A stretch of DNA of 23,717 nt. Source: Serratia sp. DD3 (lineage in GTDB: Bacteria > Pseudomonadota > Gammaproteobacteria > Enterobacterales > Enterobacteriaceae). Position numbers and translations under genes: made by a program. The stretch lies in the NCBI RefSeq assembly GCF_000496755.2, contig NZ_AYKS02000081.1:1-23717 (forward strand), given 5' to 3'. Under the pieces are notes generated by a model. It did no database searches, had not been told where the DNA came from, and saw nothing but the letters and a program-made list of their open reading frames with translations. Below, one piece after another: positions 1 to 7,679 of this stretch. Every line of letters starts with the position of its first letter. The stretch's first letter is position 1.

Positions 1-402
1 CATTAACAGTAGCCCCTCTACCGCCGATAACGCCAGCACCACCGCCACCACCACCTCTAGTTTGAGACGTGCTACTGCCATTGCTACCGGTACCTGTCGC
101 GGAACTGGAGCCACCTATACCGCTATTCGCCCCCCCCCATTCCCCCCAGCAGTCATATCAACAGCGGATACAGAGCAAGGTCCCACCAACAACAAAACGC
201 CACTGAGTAATAACGCTAATGGTGACAAAGTGAGTATCTTCTTATTATTGATTGAATTATCACATTCTCTAAGCACCGTACCCTGCGCTTGTGATGGCCC
301 AAAGCCTACGGTGGCAGATTTTTTATGTAGACTGACCAACTCACTGACCACTACCCAAGTATGTAAAACTGCACTCCAAATGACTTTATAGATCTTATTC
401 AT
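1..402 (-). CDS. 5' end of ESPR-containing type V secretion adhesin, out of frame at a G9 run, cut by window edge
   Basis: The ATG at 402 follows a GAGGTGA ribosome site. The protein opens with MNKIYKVIWSAVLHTWVVVS, a close match to the extended signal peptide region (ESPR) of large type V secreted proteins (autotransporters, trimeric adhesins and two-partner exoproteins). A hydrophilic linker follows, then a classical hydrophobic signal segment (about residues 56-79, ending SVSA). Such proteins go through Sec to the periplasm and then to the cell surface. In the sequence as given the frame closes at 115-117, straight after nine Gs. One more G (or two fewer) reads on through a glycine/serine-rich stretch with no stop to position 1, as expected for the start of a passenger. 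The third frame closes at once. It is either phase-variable and caught OFF, a decayed gene, or a homopolymer error. The adhesin subclass cannot be told from this fragment. Confidence 0.75.
130..138 (-). repeat. Poly-G (nine) tract inside the adhesin gene
   Basis: Nine Cs on the plus strand (nine Gs in the coding direction) sit about ten codons after the predicted signal peptide end, with a second run of six Gs three bases upstream (142-147). Runs of this length slip during replication. Here the length decides whether the adhesin frame is open (10 or 7) or closed (8 or 9). Confidence 0.85.
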
Positions 403-991
403 CGTTAATCACCTCGCAGTTGCCAGCATAAGTGCAATTAAAAAACTTATTTTTATGAAGAGTTAGCATGAAATACTTTTTTAATGGCCATAAACAACAC
501 GCATTGCTGCTGTAAAATTGTCTTCAAAACTCTGGATTATTTTTTGCTTCATCACTCACGATACGCATTGCCCTCTTCCCCTTAACCCATTGAGAAAAAC
601 ATCAAAAAAGGCTTGAGCCTTACGAGTGGTAAGCCATTCACCCGGATTAATAAAAGAAAAGGGAAAAAGGAAAACAAAGGTTGCCGCGAATTACTTAGAC
701 ATTTATGTATTAGTTTAGTAAAACGTATGATTTTTGCACTGTAAGGTGGGATGATTTTGATTTAACCCTGATTAGTTTTGGCGGTAGAGTACGGCGCGGA
801 TTCAATATCTCCAGATGACCGCCATAACAAGTGTGAATGATGCTGACCAGACCTTGTTCTGGTGCAAGCCTGAGCAAGGGCCGTGTGATAAGTCCCCTGC
901 ATGATTTTGATTTAACTTGAGTTACCATGTCGAAAAACAAGGCAATATGTTCAATCTGTCAGCAAACGCACGTTGCACCCATGTTAGAGCT
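403..991. other. Gene-poor spacer between adhesin and tRNA-Asn
   Basis: No convincing gene is seen. The part next to the adhesin start (403-530) is AT-rich and probably holds its promoter, but no clear -35/-10 pair stands out. The only coding-looking frame (minus strand, about 710-940) lies almost entirely on the direct-repeat-bounded segment and has no recognisable motif or good ribosome site. Confidence 0.6.
751..916. repeat. Segment bounded by 16-bp direct repeats
   Basis: ATGATTTTGATTTAAC occurs at 751-766 and again, identically, at 901-916, exactly 150 bp apart. The stretch between is more GC-rich than its flanks and resembles no element I can name. It could be one unit of an interspersed repeat, a remnant of an insertion with target duplications, or a decayed reading frame. 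Confidence 0.55.
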
Positions 992-1020
992 TTGACAAAG
1001 GCAATTCGCCCCGCTATTAT
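992..1020 (+). promoter_or_regulatory. Promoter of tRNA-Asn
   Basis: TTGACA (992-997), a 17-bp spacer and TATTAT (1015-1020) form a near-consensus sigma-70 promoter about 19 bp before the mature tRNA. The -10 is followed by a GC-rich stretch (CGCCCCG), typical of discriminators in stable-RNA promoters under stringent control. Confidence 0.8.
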
Positions 1021-1038
1021 TCGCCCCGTTCACACGAT

Positions 1039-1114
1039 TCCTCTGTAGTTCAGTCGGTAGAACGGCGGACTGTTAATCCGTATGTCACTGGTTCGAGTCC
1101 AGTCAGAGGAGCCA
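1039..1114 (+). tRNA. tRNA-Asn (anticodon GTT)
   Basis: This is a 76-nt tRNA with acceptor stem TCCTCTG/CAGAGGA, D-loop GTCGGTAGA, anticodon GTT at 1072-1074 (tRNA position 34), T-arm GGTTCGAGTCC and an encoded GCCA 3' end. It matches the E. coli asparagine tRNA as I recall it. It decodes AAC/AAU. The 3' half of tRNA-Asn genes is a known integration site, for example for the Yersinia high-pathogenicity island; no second copy of its 3' end was seen in this window. Confidence 0.98.
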
Positions 1115-1121
1115 AATTTAG

Positions 1122-1154
1122 AAAACCCCGCTTAGGCAACTGAGCGGGTTTTTT
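1122..1154 (+). terminator. Rho-independent terminator of tRNA-Asn
   Basis: The arms AAAACCCCGCTTAG and CTGAGCGGGTTTT pair around a short GCAA loop, with one bulged base and a G-U pair, and run into TTTTTT. It begins 8 nt after the tRNA CCA end. Confidence 0.9.
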
Positions 1155-1333
1155 GCATTTCGGCCTGGTGACCATCGACATCTCCCATACTGCCATGATG
1201 GAAAAGAGTGGCAACTGGCCTCGGGTATCTGCCCTGCCATCTCTTTAGTGCGACCAACGGGCGGGCTGTATACAAATGGCCTCTCGGTTTTCATTAGGAA
1301 TTTACCTAAAAAAAACAGGAAAACCAGGGAGCT

Positions 1334-1597
1334 ATACTCGTCATACTTCAAGTTGCATGTGTGTTGGCTTTCCTCACTCACCCCAGTCACTTACCAGTGT
1401 AAGCTCCTGGGGATTAATGAACCTCTTCCATGAGGTTCACCCTCCGGGCCAACGCAAGCGTTGTTTAAATCGGTTCCTGACCGATTTATCTCTGCGTTGC
1501 CGCGTTACTCGGCACAAGGCCTCGCACTAAAGGGCCAGCGCAAGCGCTGTTCAAAACGCTTTGCGTTTTGTCCTGCAACTCGAATTATTTAGTGTAT
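1334..1597. repeat. Long ERIC (IRU) element with two inserted palindromic modules
   Basis: The core at 1381-1412 carries the ERIC landmarks CACCCCAGTCACTTA and GTAAGCTCCTGGGGATT (the sites of the ERIC2 and ERIC1R primers), forming the central CCCCAG...CTGGGG hairpin. The outer ends are ATACTCGTCATACTTCAAG (1334-) and CTCGAATTATTTAGTGTAT (-1597). The element is about 264 bp against a usual ~127 bp. The extra DNA holds two units of similar design, each opening GGGCCA(A/G)CGCAAGCG(T/C)TG, then a second hairpin: 1446-1487 (AAATCGGT/ACCGATTT) and 1532-1570 (CAAAACGC/GCGTTTTG). The rest of the 1155-1884 gap shows no gene. Confidence 0.85.
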
Positions 1598-1605
1598 ATA
1601 CATTG

Positions 1606-1640
1606 ATACTCGTCACACTTCAAATGACTCGAATTATTTA
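1606..1640. repeat. Minimal ERIC-end copy
   Basis: ATACTCGTCACACTTCAA is joined after two bases to GACTCGAATTATTTA. These are the left and right ends of the neighbouring ERIC with the whole middle missing. It begins 8 bp after that element. Confidence 0.65.
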
Positions 1641-1884
1641 AAAGATAATATTCATTCTATTAATTATAAGGATTATTTCAAATAATAAGATTCCATTTAA
1701 TCCATTATTACTACTGCCATTATCACAACCAAACAACTCTTTCACATATTGATGGAAACCTCTTTCCGATGATATGAGCTATTCGGCAACGTTCAGTGCT
1801 TAACAGCCTGCTACGCATTATCCCTACAACTCCTCCGTATTAATCTGCCTGTTCAGGCTCTACACTGAAGGTAATGGAGGGCTT

Positions 1885-3327
1885 ATGCCACAGTTTGAAA
1901 ATAGCTATCATCAGCAGTTATCCGGTTTTTACACCGAGTTGCATCCTACGCCACTTAACGGGGCCCGTTTGCTGTACCACAGCCAACCCTTGGCCGGTGA
2001 ATTAGGTTTGGATGACAGTTGGTTTACACCGGAAAAAACACCCGTTTGGGCAGGTGAAACCCTGTTGCCAGGTATGCAGCCGCTGGCACAGGTTTATAGT
2101 GGTCACCAGTTTGGTGTTTGGGCCGGGCAGTTAGGCGATGGCCGCGGGATTTTATTGGGTGAACAGACGTTGGCGGATGGCCGCAGTATGGACTGGCACC
2201 TGAAAGGAGCCGGTTTGACGCCTTATTCCCGTATGGGTGATGGCCGGGCGGTGCTGCGTTCGGTTGTCCGCGAATTTCTGGCTTCAGAAGCGCTTCATCA
2301 CTTGGGGATCCCCACCACACGGGCTCTGACCATCGTCACCAGTGAACAACCGGTATTTCGCGAACAGCCTGAGCGGGGGGCGATGCTGCTACGCGTAGCA
2401 GAAAGCCATATCCGCTTTGGTCACTTTGAACATTTTTATTATCGCAGGCAGCCAGAGCAGGTGAAGCAACTGGCAGACTTTGTGATTGCTCATCACTGGC
2501 CACAATGGGCCGAAGAAAATGAGCGCTACTGGCTGTGGTTTACTGATGTCGTCGAACGGACCGCACGTTTAATTGCCCATTGGCAGACTGTCGGCTTTGC
2601 CCACGGGGTGATGAATACCGATAACATGTCGATCCTCGGCCTGACTCTGGATTTCGGGCCTTATGGTTTCCTTGATGATTACCAGCCGGATTATATCTGC
2701 AATCACTCGGATCATCAGGGGCGTTACGCTTTCGATAATCAACCCGCCGTCGCGCTGTGGAACTTGCACCGGTTGGCACAAACGCTTTCCGGCCTGATGA
2801 CCACCGAGCAGTTACAAACCGCACTGGCTGCCTATGAACCGGCGTTAATGCAGGCTTATGGTCAACAGATGCGTGCCAAGCTGGGCTTGTTAACATCCTC
2901 TACCCAAGACAACGAGTTGCTGACTGAGCTGCTGCATCTGATGGCGCAGGAACGGCGTGACTATACGCGTACGTTCCGTTTATTGAGCGCGGTTGAACAG
3001 CAAAACAAGCACTCCCCGTTGCGGGATGAGTTTATCGATCGCGCTGGGTTTGATCATTGGTATCAGCAATACCGCCTGCGCTTGCAGCAAGAACAAGTGA
3101 GCGATGCCGAGCGTCAGCAAGCCATGAAGGCGGTGAATCCGCAGTTAATTTTACGTAATTATCTGGCTCAGCAGGCAATCGAGGCAGCGGAACAGGATGA
3201 CGTGAACAAACTGGCTCGGCTGCACCAGGCATTGCTACAACCCTTTGCTGATGACCCGCAGTATGAGGATCTGGCGGCGTTACCGCCAGACTGGGGCAAG
3301 CATCTGGAGATCTCCTGCTCAAGCTAA
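1885..3327 (+). CDS. selO: Protein adenylyltransferase SelO (YdiU)
   Basis: SelO is a pseudokinase-fold enzyme that binds ATP upside down and transfers AMP to Ser/Thr/Tyr of client proteins, with a role in redox stress. At 480 residues it matches the bacterial family (E. coli 478). Visible landmarks are [18 protein letters not shown] (71-88), [20 protein letters not shown] (104-123), the [10 protein letters not shown] catalytic loop (240-249) and LDFGPYGF with the metal-binding Asp256. Cys272 and the C-terminal SCSS (Cys478) match the redox-active cysteine pair known in the E. coli enzyme; in vertebrates the C-terminal position is selenocysteine. The ATG follows GGAGG closely. Its stop overlaps that of the convergent glutathione peroxidase gene. 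No terminator is visible between them. Confidence 0.96.
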   Translation: MPQFENSYHQQLSGFYTELHPTPLNGARLLYHSQPLAGELGLDDSWFTPEKTPVWAGETLLPGMQPLAQVYSGHQFGVWAGQLGDGRGILLGEQTLADGRSMDWHLKGAGLTPYSRMGDGRAVLRSVVREFLASEALHHLGIPTTRALTIVTSEQPVFREQPERGAMLLRVAESHIRFGHFEHFYYRRQPEQVKQLADFVIAHHWPQWAEENERYWLWFTDVVERTARLIAHWQTVGFAHGVMNTDNMSILGLTLDFGPYGFLDDYQPDYICNHSDHQGRYAFDNQPAVALWNLHRLAQTLSGLMTTEQLQTALAAYEPALMQAYGQQMRAKLGLLTSSTQDNELLTELLHLMAQERRDYTRTFRLLSAVEQQNKHSPLRDEFIDRAGFDHWYQQYRLRLQQEQVSDAERQQAMKAVNPQLILRNYLAQQAIEAAEQDDVNKLARLHQALLQPFADDPQYEDLAALPPDWGKHLEISCSS

Positions 3328-3806
3328 AGCAGCTTTTCGATGTGCTCTGACAAGCTCTCTGGTTTAGTGAGCGGGGCAAAACGCATGATTTGATCGCCAT
3401 CGGCAGTAAATAGAAATTTGGTGAAGTTCCACATGATGCGCTGGCTACCTAACATTCCCGGGGCTCTGCGCTTCAACTCACGGAACAGCGGGTGGGCATC
3501 GGCACCGTTAACGTCAATCTTGCTGAATAGTGGAAAACTAACGCCGTAATTCAGGCTACAGAAGTCGGCGATCTCTTGGGCATTACCCGGTTCTTGTTTA
3601 CCAAATTGATTACAGGGAAACCCAAGCACCACCAAGCCACGTTCGCGGTAGCGCTGCCAGAGGTTTTCTAACCCTTGATACTGTGGGGTAAAACCACATT
3701 GGCTGGCAGTGTTGGCCACCAGGTAAACCCGTGCGGGAAAGTCTGCCAGCGTTTTGCATTCGCCCTGCAGGGTCATACAAGGGATAGATAACAAAGAGGG
3801 GTTCAT
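3324..3806 (-). CDS. btuE: Glutathione/thioredoxin peroxidase, BtuE type
   Basis: It reduces hydrogen and lipid peroxides with thiol donors. It has the glutathione peroxidase fold: the peroxidatic cysteine in [12 protein letters not shown] (Cys37), then [13 protein letters not shown] (62-74, Gln67 of the tetrad) and MWNFTKF (Trp126, Asn127). A cysteine stands where animal enzymes carry selenocysteine. At 160 residues it is a little shorter than E. coli BtuE (183), mainly at the ends. The ATG at 3806 has GGAG seven bases upstream. No signal peptide is seen, so it is probably cytoplasmic. It converges on selO with a 4-bp overlap. The btuE name rests on overall resemblance; GPx-like is the safe family call. 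Confidence 0.93.
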   Translation of the reverse strand: MNPSLLSIPCMTLQGECKTLADFPARVYLVANTASQCGFTPQYQGLENLWQRYRERGLVVLGFPCNQFGKQEPGNAQEIADFCSLNYGVSFPLFSKIDVNGADAHPLFRELKRRAPGMLGSQRIMWNFTKFLFTADGDQIMRFAPLTKPESLSEHIEKLL

Positions 3807-4002
3807 ATAAAGGCTCCGAATTACTACTGGTGGGGCGTGGTAAACACCCCACTCAGTGTGATCAGAAACGAGTATCTACCGCATCAGCGCACTACCGCAA
3901 CTTACTTTTCCCCTTGGCGCGATTTTTCTGCCGATTACGCCACTTTAGCCAACACGGTTAAATAGTAAGCCGTGTATTTAACAAAATTATAGATTAAATA
4001 TC

Positions 4003-4890
4003 CTATCTGTTTGCATAAAGTGGAATCTCTTCCCCTTGAATGTATTTATTGCGCAGGATTGAAGATATCTTGTCCATGATCATCACGACGACCACCAGCA
4101 GCAGGGTGATAAACATCACCACATCCCAGTTCCAAAGCCGCATATTTTCCGCATAGACCAAACCGATCCCGCCAGCCCCGACAAAACCCAGTACCGCAGC
4201 AGAACGCGTATTGGATTCAATCTGATACAAACTCAGCGCGAGAAAGGTCGGGAACGATTGAGTGAAAATACCATAGCGATGTTTTTGTAAACTGTTAGCC
4301 CCGACCGCCGTCAAGCCACGGCTTGGCGATTTCTCCACCGCTTCGTGACCTTCGGCATACAGCTTACCCAGCAAACCAAGATCCTGCATCAGGATCGCCA
4401 ATACCCCCGCCAGCGGCCCCATTCCCACAGCCCGCACAAAAATCAGCCCCCAGATAGCCATGTCAATCCCCCGTAGGACATCGAGCAAACGGCGAACCAG
4501 CATGGCTATCGGCCGCAACAAAGCGGATGACATCACGTTGCGGGCGGCAAAAAACGACAGCGGCAAGGCAATCACTGAAGCGGTAAGCGTACCGGCAAAA
4601 ACGATAGCAATGGTGATAAATATCTGCTGGAAGTAATACATAAAAGGCCAGTTGACAAAATCGTGCCAGACAAACATCCGTGCAAAATAGCGGACAATCT
4701 GTTGGCAACCGGCGATAAACTGAGGCCAGGGAATGCCGAAGAACAGAAAAAAGAACACGTAGTACAGCACAATAGCCGTGGCGATAATGCCTAATAGGCG
4801 CAAATAGCGGCCTTGGCAAGCAAAAATCTCCGCATGCTGCTGTTTAATCAATTGCAGTGCGGCAGCAGATGGTGCTTGAACGGACATCAT
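4003..4890 (-). CDS. phnE: Phosphonate ABC transporter permease PhnE (second copy, PhnE2)
   Basis: This is an inner-membrane permease of the phosphonate importer (with PhnC and PhnD), 295 residues. It has a hydrophilic N-terminal tail of about 30 residues, a first membrane span (about 33-53), several further spans, and the family pattern LGFVGAGGIGLVYAE near residue 235 next to the loop that contacts the ATPase. It resembles the upstream permease in length and layout, so the two likely form a heterodimer like the PhnE1/PhnE2 pairs known in rhizobia. The start ATG overlaps the phnE1 stop (ATGA) and follows GAGGGG, so it is translationally coupled. It is the last gene of the phosphonate run. 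The 196 bp beyond it (3807-4002) hold no gene and no clear terminator. Confidence 0.93.
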   Translation of the reverse strand: MMSVQAPSAAALQLIKQQHAEIFACQGRYLRLLGIIATAIVLYYVFFFLFFGIPWPQFIAGCQQIVRYFARMFVWHDFVNWPFMYYFQQIFITIAIVFAGTLTASVIALPLSFFAARNVMSSALLRPIAMLVRRLLDVLRGIDMAIWGLIFVRAVGMGPLAGVLAILMQDLGLLGKLYAEGHEAVEKSPSRGLTAVGANSLQKHRYGIFTQSFPTFLALSLYQIESNTRSAAVLGFVGAGGIGLVYAENMRLWNWDVVMFITLLLVVVVMIMDKISSILRNKYIQGEEIPLYANR

Positions 4891-5750
4891 TGTTTCCCCT
4901 CTACGACGCGTTTACGCAGTTCACCCGATAGATAATCCAGTAGTGATACCACCACAATAATCAATAACAACGTCATGCTGACCTGATCGTAACGGTCAAG
5001 TTTGATATTCGTCATCAGTTCCTGACCTATCCCGCCAGCCCCAACCAGGCCAAGGATAGTGGATTGACGGAAATTGATTTCCAGGCGCATGAAGCTGTAG
5101 GACAAAAATACCGGTTTAACCTGCGGCCACAGACCAAAACGCATAATTTGCAACGGTGTGGCTCCACAAGCGCTCAGGCCTCGCACGGGTTTGTTTGAAG
5201 CGGTTTCGATTGACTCATAAAACAGTTTGGTCAAACTGCCGATGGTATGTAATGCAAGCGCCAGAAAACCGGGGATCACCCCGATACCGAATGCCATCAC
5301 GAACATCACCGCCCAAGCCAACTCTGGCATGGTACGAAAAAATGCGGCCAGAGTCCGAATAGCCAGGCGTAGACTGGTCAGTCGGTGAGTATTTTTAGCC
5401 GCCAGAAAAGCCAATATGACCGCTGCAAAAGTGGAAAATAGGGTAGCAGCAAAGGCCAGTTGGATGGTTTCCCAAATCAGTGGTAATTGGATAGGCAGAC
5501 GATAGCCCCAGTAAGCTAAGGAGCCCTTAGTACTGCCATTGGCAAATAGCACTTGCCAGTGCAGGTTTGGCAGGGTTTCTGCCAAATAGTCAAAAAAATG
5601 AGGGATAGAAGTCCACACGGTATACAAACTGAATTCAGCAACCCTGCCTGCACCAAGATAGAGTACTGCCAACCCGAGTGACCAGAACAACGCTTCACGC
5701 TTTTGTTTGCTGCGGATACGGTGGTAATACTGTAAAAAGTCGGTGTTCAA
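4887..5750 (-). CDS. phnE: Phosphonate ABC transporter permease PhnE (first copy, PhnE1)
   Basis: A permease of 287 residues with a charged N-terminus, a first span at about 21-38, a long periplasmic loop, then a block of spans ending in LGLVGAGGIGQELM, the same signature as the downstream paralogue. The start is a TTG at 5750: an in-frame TGA lies just upstream, nearby ATGs are in other frames, and GGGAAG sits four bases before the TTG. The rare start codon and the strong hairpin before it would both lower its expression relative to PhnD, which suits a transporter needing excess binding protein. It overlaps phnE2 by 4 bp. Confidence 0.92.
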   Translation of the reverse strand: MNTDFLQYYHRIRSKQKREALFWSLGLAVLYLGAGRVAEFSLYTVWTSIPHFFDYLAETLPNLHWQVLFANGSTKGSLAYWGYRLPIQLPLIWETIQLAFAATLFSTFAAVILAFLAAKNTHRLTSLRLAIRTLAAFFRTMPELAWAVMFVMAFGIGVIPGFLALALHTIGSLTKLFYESIETASNKPVRGLSACGATPLQIMRFGLWPQVKPVFLSYSFMRLEINFRQSTILGLVGAGGIGQELMTNIKLDRYDQVSMTLLLIIVVVSLLDYLSGELRKRVVEGKQ

Positions 5751-5785
5751 AATAGCTTCCCATCATGTTGAAACAGTTGATAATC

Positions 5786-5833
5786 TTCCCCCACTCCTGC
5801 CCTCTCGGTTAAAGAAAGAGCAAGGTGGGGGAA
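5786..5833 (-). promoter_or_regulatory. Strong stem-loop between phnD and phnE1
   Basis: In the coding direction TTCCCCCAC pairs perfectly with GTGGGGGAA, and inside it TGCTCTTTC pairs with GAGAGGGCA (with G-U pairs) around a TTTAACC loop. It starts 5 bases after the phnD stop. There is no T-run, so it looks like a 3' mRNA stabiliser or partial attenuator rather than a terminator. Confidence 0.75.
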
Positions 5834-5838
5834 AATGC

Positions 5839-6771
5839 TTAACGTTCGCCTTTTGTCAGATCGCGTTTCATATCAATAATGGTCTGGTATTCCGCCAGTT
5901 TGACATCTTCAAGGTGTTGTTTACCTCCCATGGCTTTGATAAAACACTCATGGTTCTCTTTATCCAACTTTTTGATAGCAGCAATCAATTGACCTTTGAA
6001 CTCAGCAGGCAGTGCCTGACGCACCAATACCGGGCCATTTGGGATTAGTGGTGATTGCCAAATAATACGGATCTTCTTCATCAGGTCAGGGTGATCCATG
6101 CGGATCATTCTGCCAAAAGCACCACTGCTATAGCCGGTATCGTGATCACCCACCATCGAAGTCCAAGTTACAGCCCCTTCAAATTGACCGTTCAGCACAC
6201 CTAAGATGTCTTGCTCATGGCCACCAGAAAAGGTCACACTGGAAAAGAAATTATTATATTTATCGTCTACCGACCCACCGAACTGCTTTTTAAATACCTG
6301 ATTAGGCACCAAAAAACCCGAAGTGGAGTCAGGTTCAGCAAAACCGAAGGATTTCCCTTTAAGATCTTCCAGTTTCTGGTAAGGGCTATCGGCTTTAACC
6401 ACCACCACCGAGTAATAGCCGCGGGATTGGTCAACGTCATCTACGCCAATTCCAATCAATTCAACGGCTTTTGGGTCTTTAATATAGACCGAGGCAAGCG
6501 AAGAAGGTGACATACCAAACACCAAGTCGATCTTGCCGCCGAGCAGTCCCTGAATCACGCCGGCGTAATCAGAAGAATTACGCAGTTTAGTATCCACATT
6601 TAATTCTTTATCCAGAAATTCTTTCACACATTGATTGTCACCAATTTGTTGGGTAGCATTTTGACCACCCATGATCCCCAGATTTAATACTTTTGGCATC
6701 TCTGCTGCGCCAGCTTTAAATACCATCATTACGCCAACCACGATACTGGCGAGTTTAAATACCTTTTTCAT
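5839..6771 (-). CDS. phnD: Phosphonate ABC transporter periplasmic binding protein PhnD
   Basis: A periplasmic receptor for phosphonates, 310 residues (E. coli PhnD 338). It starts with a Sec signal peptide (about 1-23, cut near KAGAA). The family ligand-pocket patterns are present: SSDYAGVIQGLLGGKIDLVFG, EPDSTSGFLVPNQVF (a Ser/Thr-rich phosphonate clamp) and SGGHEQDILGVLNGQ. The C-terminus is clearly different from the E. coli protein, so ligand preference may differ. AAGGA lies 8 bases before the ATG. It follows phnC by 47 bp and is separated from phnE1 by the stem-loop. Confidence 0.94.
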   Translation of the reverse strand: MKKVFKLASIVVGVMMVFKAGAAEMPKVLNLGIMGGQNATQQIGDNQCVKEFLDKELNVDTKLRNSSDYAGVIQGLLGGKIDLVFGMSPSSLASVYIKDPKAVELIGIGVDDVDQSRGYYSVVVVKADSPYQKLEDLKGKSFGFAEPDSTSGFLVPNQVFKKQFGGSVDDKYNNFFSSVTFSGGHEQDILGVLNGQFEGAVTWTSMVGDHDTGYSSGAFGRMIRMDHPDLMKKIRIIWQSPLIPNGPVLVRQALPAEFKGQLIAAIKKLDKENHECFIKAMGGKQHLEDVKLAEYQTIIDMKRDLTKGER

Positions 6772-6818
6772 GACGTATATCCTTATAAAAATAAAAGTGA
6801 ATATAATATTTGAGGTGA

Positions 6819-7652
6819 TTAATGAATCTGATTGATTTCTTCACCGTAAAGTTGGTGCAAAACCCACTCATTAAGTTGTGATGGATGGTCATCGAAAATA
6901 ATTTTCCCCTGAGCAATCCCGATGACTCGCGTACAATATTCCTTTACCAGTTCCACTGAATGCAGGTTAACCATCACCGCAATATCGTCCTCACTGATTT
7001 TTTTCAGTGCTTCCATTATTCGGCGGGTATTTTTGGGATCGAGGGAAGCAACCGGTTCATCGGCCAGCAGGATCTTCGGGTTTTGCATTAAAGCTCGGCA
7101 AATAGCCACACGCTGCATCTGACCACCGGAGAGATTCTCGGCACGTTGTAACGCATGCGGCAGCATATTCAACCACTGTAGTAACTCGATCGCTCGTGCG
7201 CGGTCAGCATCATCGAACACTTTGAAGAAGGATTTCAGCGTGGAAGTCTCACTCAAGCGACCAAGCAAAACGTTGGTGATCACATCCAGGCGTGGTACCA
7301 GGCAAAAATCCTGGAAAATCATCCCGCAACGTGCGCGCCACTGGCGCATCTGGCGGGTAGTGAGCTGCGCGATATCCTGCGTAGCTCCGTTGTCATCAAA
7401 ATGCAGCATCTCACCACTGCTGACAGGAATAGTCCCATTCAGCGTATGTAACAGCGTTGATTTACCGGCCCCTGAGCGGCCAATCACCGCGACAAACTCA
7501 CCAGCATGTAAATCAAAATTGATGTCATCAAGGACATATTGTTGAGAGGTGTATGACTTGGCAAGCCCTTTGACGGATAGCACTTTGCGTAAAGGAACAA
7601 TTCGTTGTTCTGGATAATCAGTCTGTGCCAGTTTTAACAATGCCTGAACCAT
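6819..7652 (-). CDS. phnC: Phosphonate ABC transporter ATP-binding protein PhnC
   Basis: The ATPase that powers phosphonate uptake at the inner face of the membrane. It has 277 residues: Walker [10 protein letters not shown] (58-66), Q-loop [13 protein letters not shown], signature LSGGQMQRV (174-182), Walker B ILLADEP (194-200) and the switch histidine in VNLHSVELV (His231). About 20 residues precede the usual PhnC start, but no better start with a ribosome site is seen downstream and only a weak AGAGA precedes the ATG. It is the first gene of the transport block, 96 bp after phnP, with a candidate promoter in that gap. Confidence 0.94.
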   Translation of the reverse strand: MVQALLKLAQTDYPEQRIVPLRKVLSVKGLAKSYTSQQYVLDDINFDLHAGEFVAVIGRSGAGKSTLLHTLNGTIPVSSGEMLHFDDNGATQDIAQLTTRQMRQWRARCGMIFQDFCLVPRLDVITNVLLGRLSETSTLKSFFKVFDDADRARAIELLQWLNMLPHALQRAENLSGGQMQRVAICRALMQNPKILLADEPVASLDPKNTRRIMEALKKISEDDIAVMVNLHSVELVKEYCTRVIGIAQGKIIFDDHPSQLNEWVLHQLYGEEINQIH

Positions 7653-7679
7653 GTGATATCTCTAGTTTAATGACGAATC

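Noticed and set aside
710..940. 76-residue open frame on the minus strand
   Set aside because: No ribosome site, no recognisable motif, and it coincides with the direct-repeat-bounded segment; more likely a chance frame in a repeat.
1118..1530. Several overlapping 60-90 residue frames on both strands
   Set aside because: They run through the tRNA terminator and the ERIC element and have no coding character.
3952..3975. ACACGG/CCGTGT hairpin downstream of phnE2 as an operon terminator
   Set aside because: Only six base pairs, a 12-base loop and no T-run on either strand.
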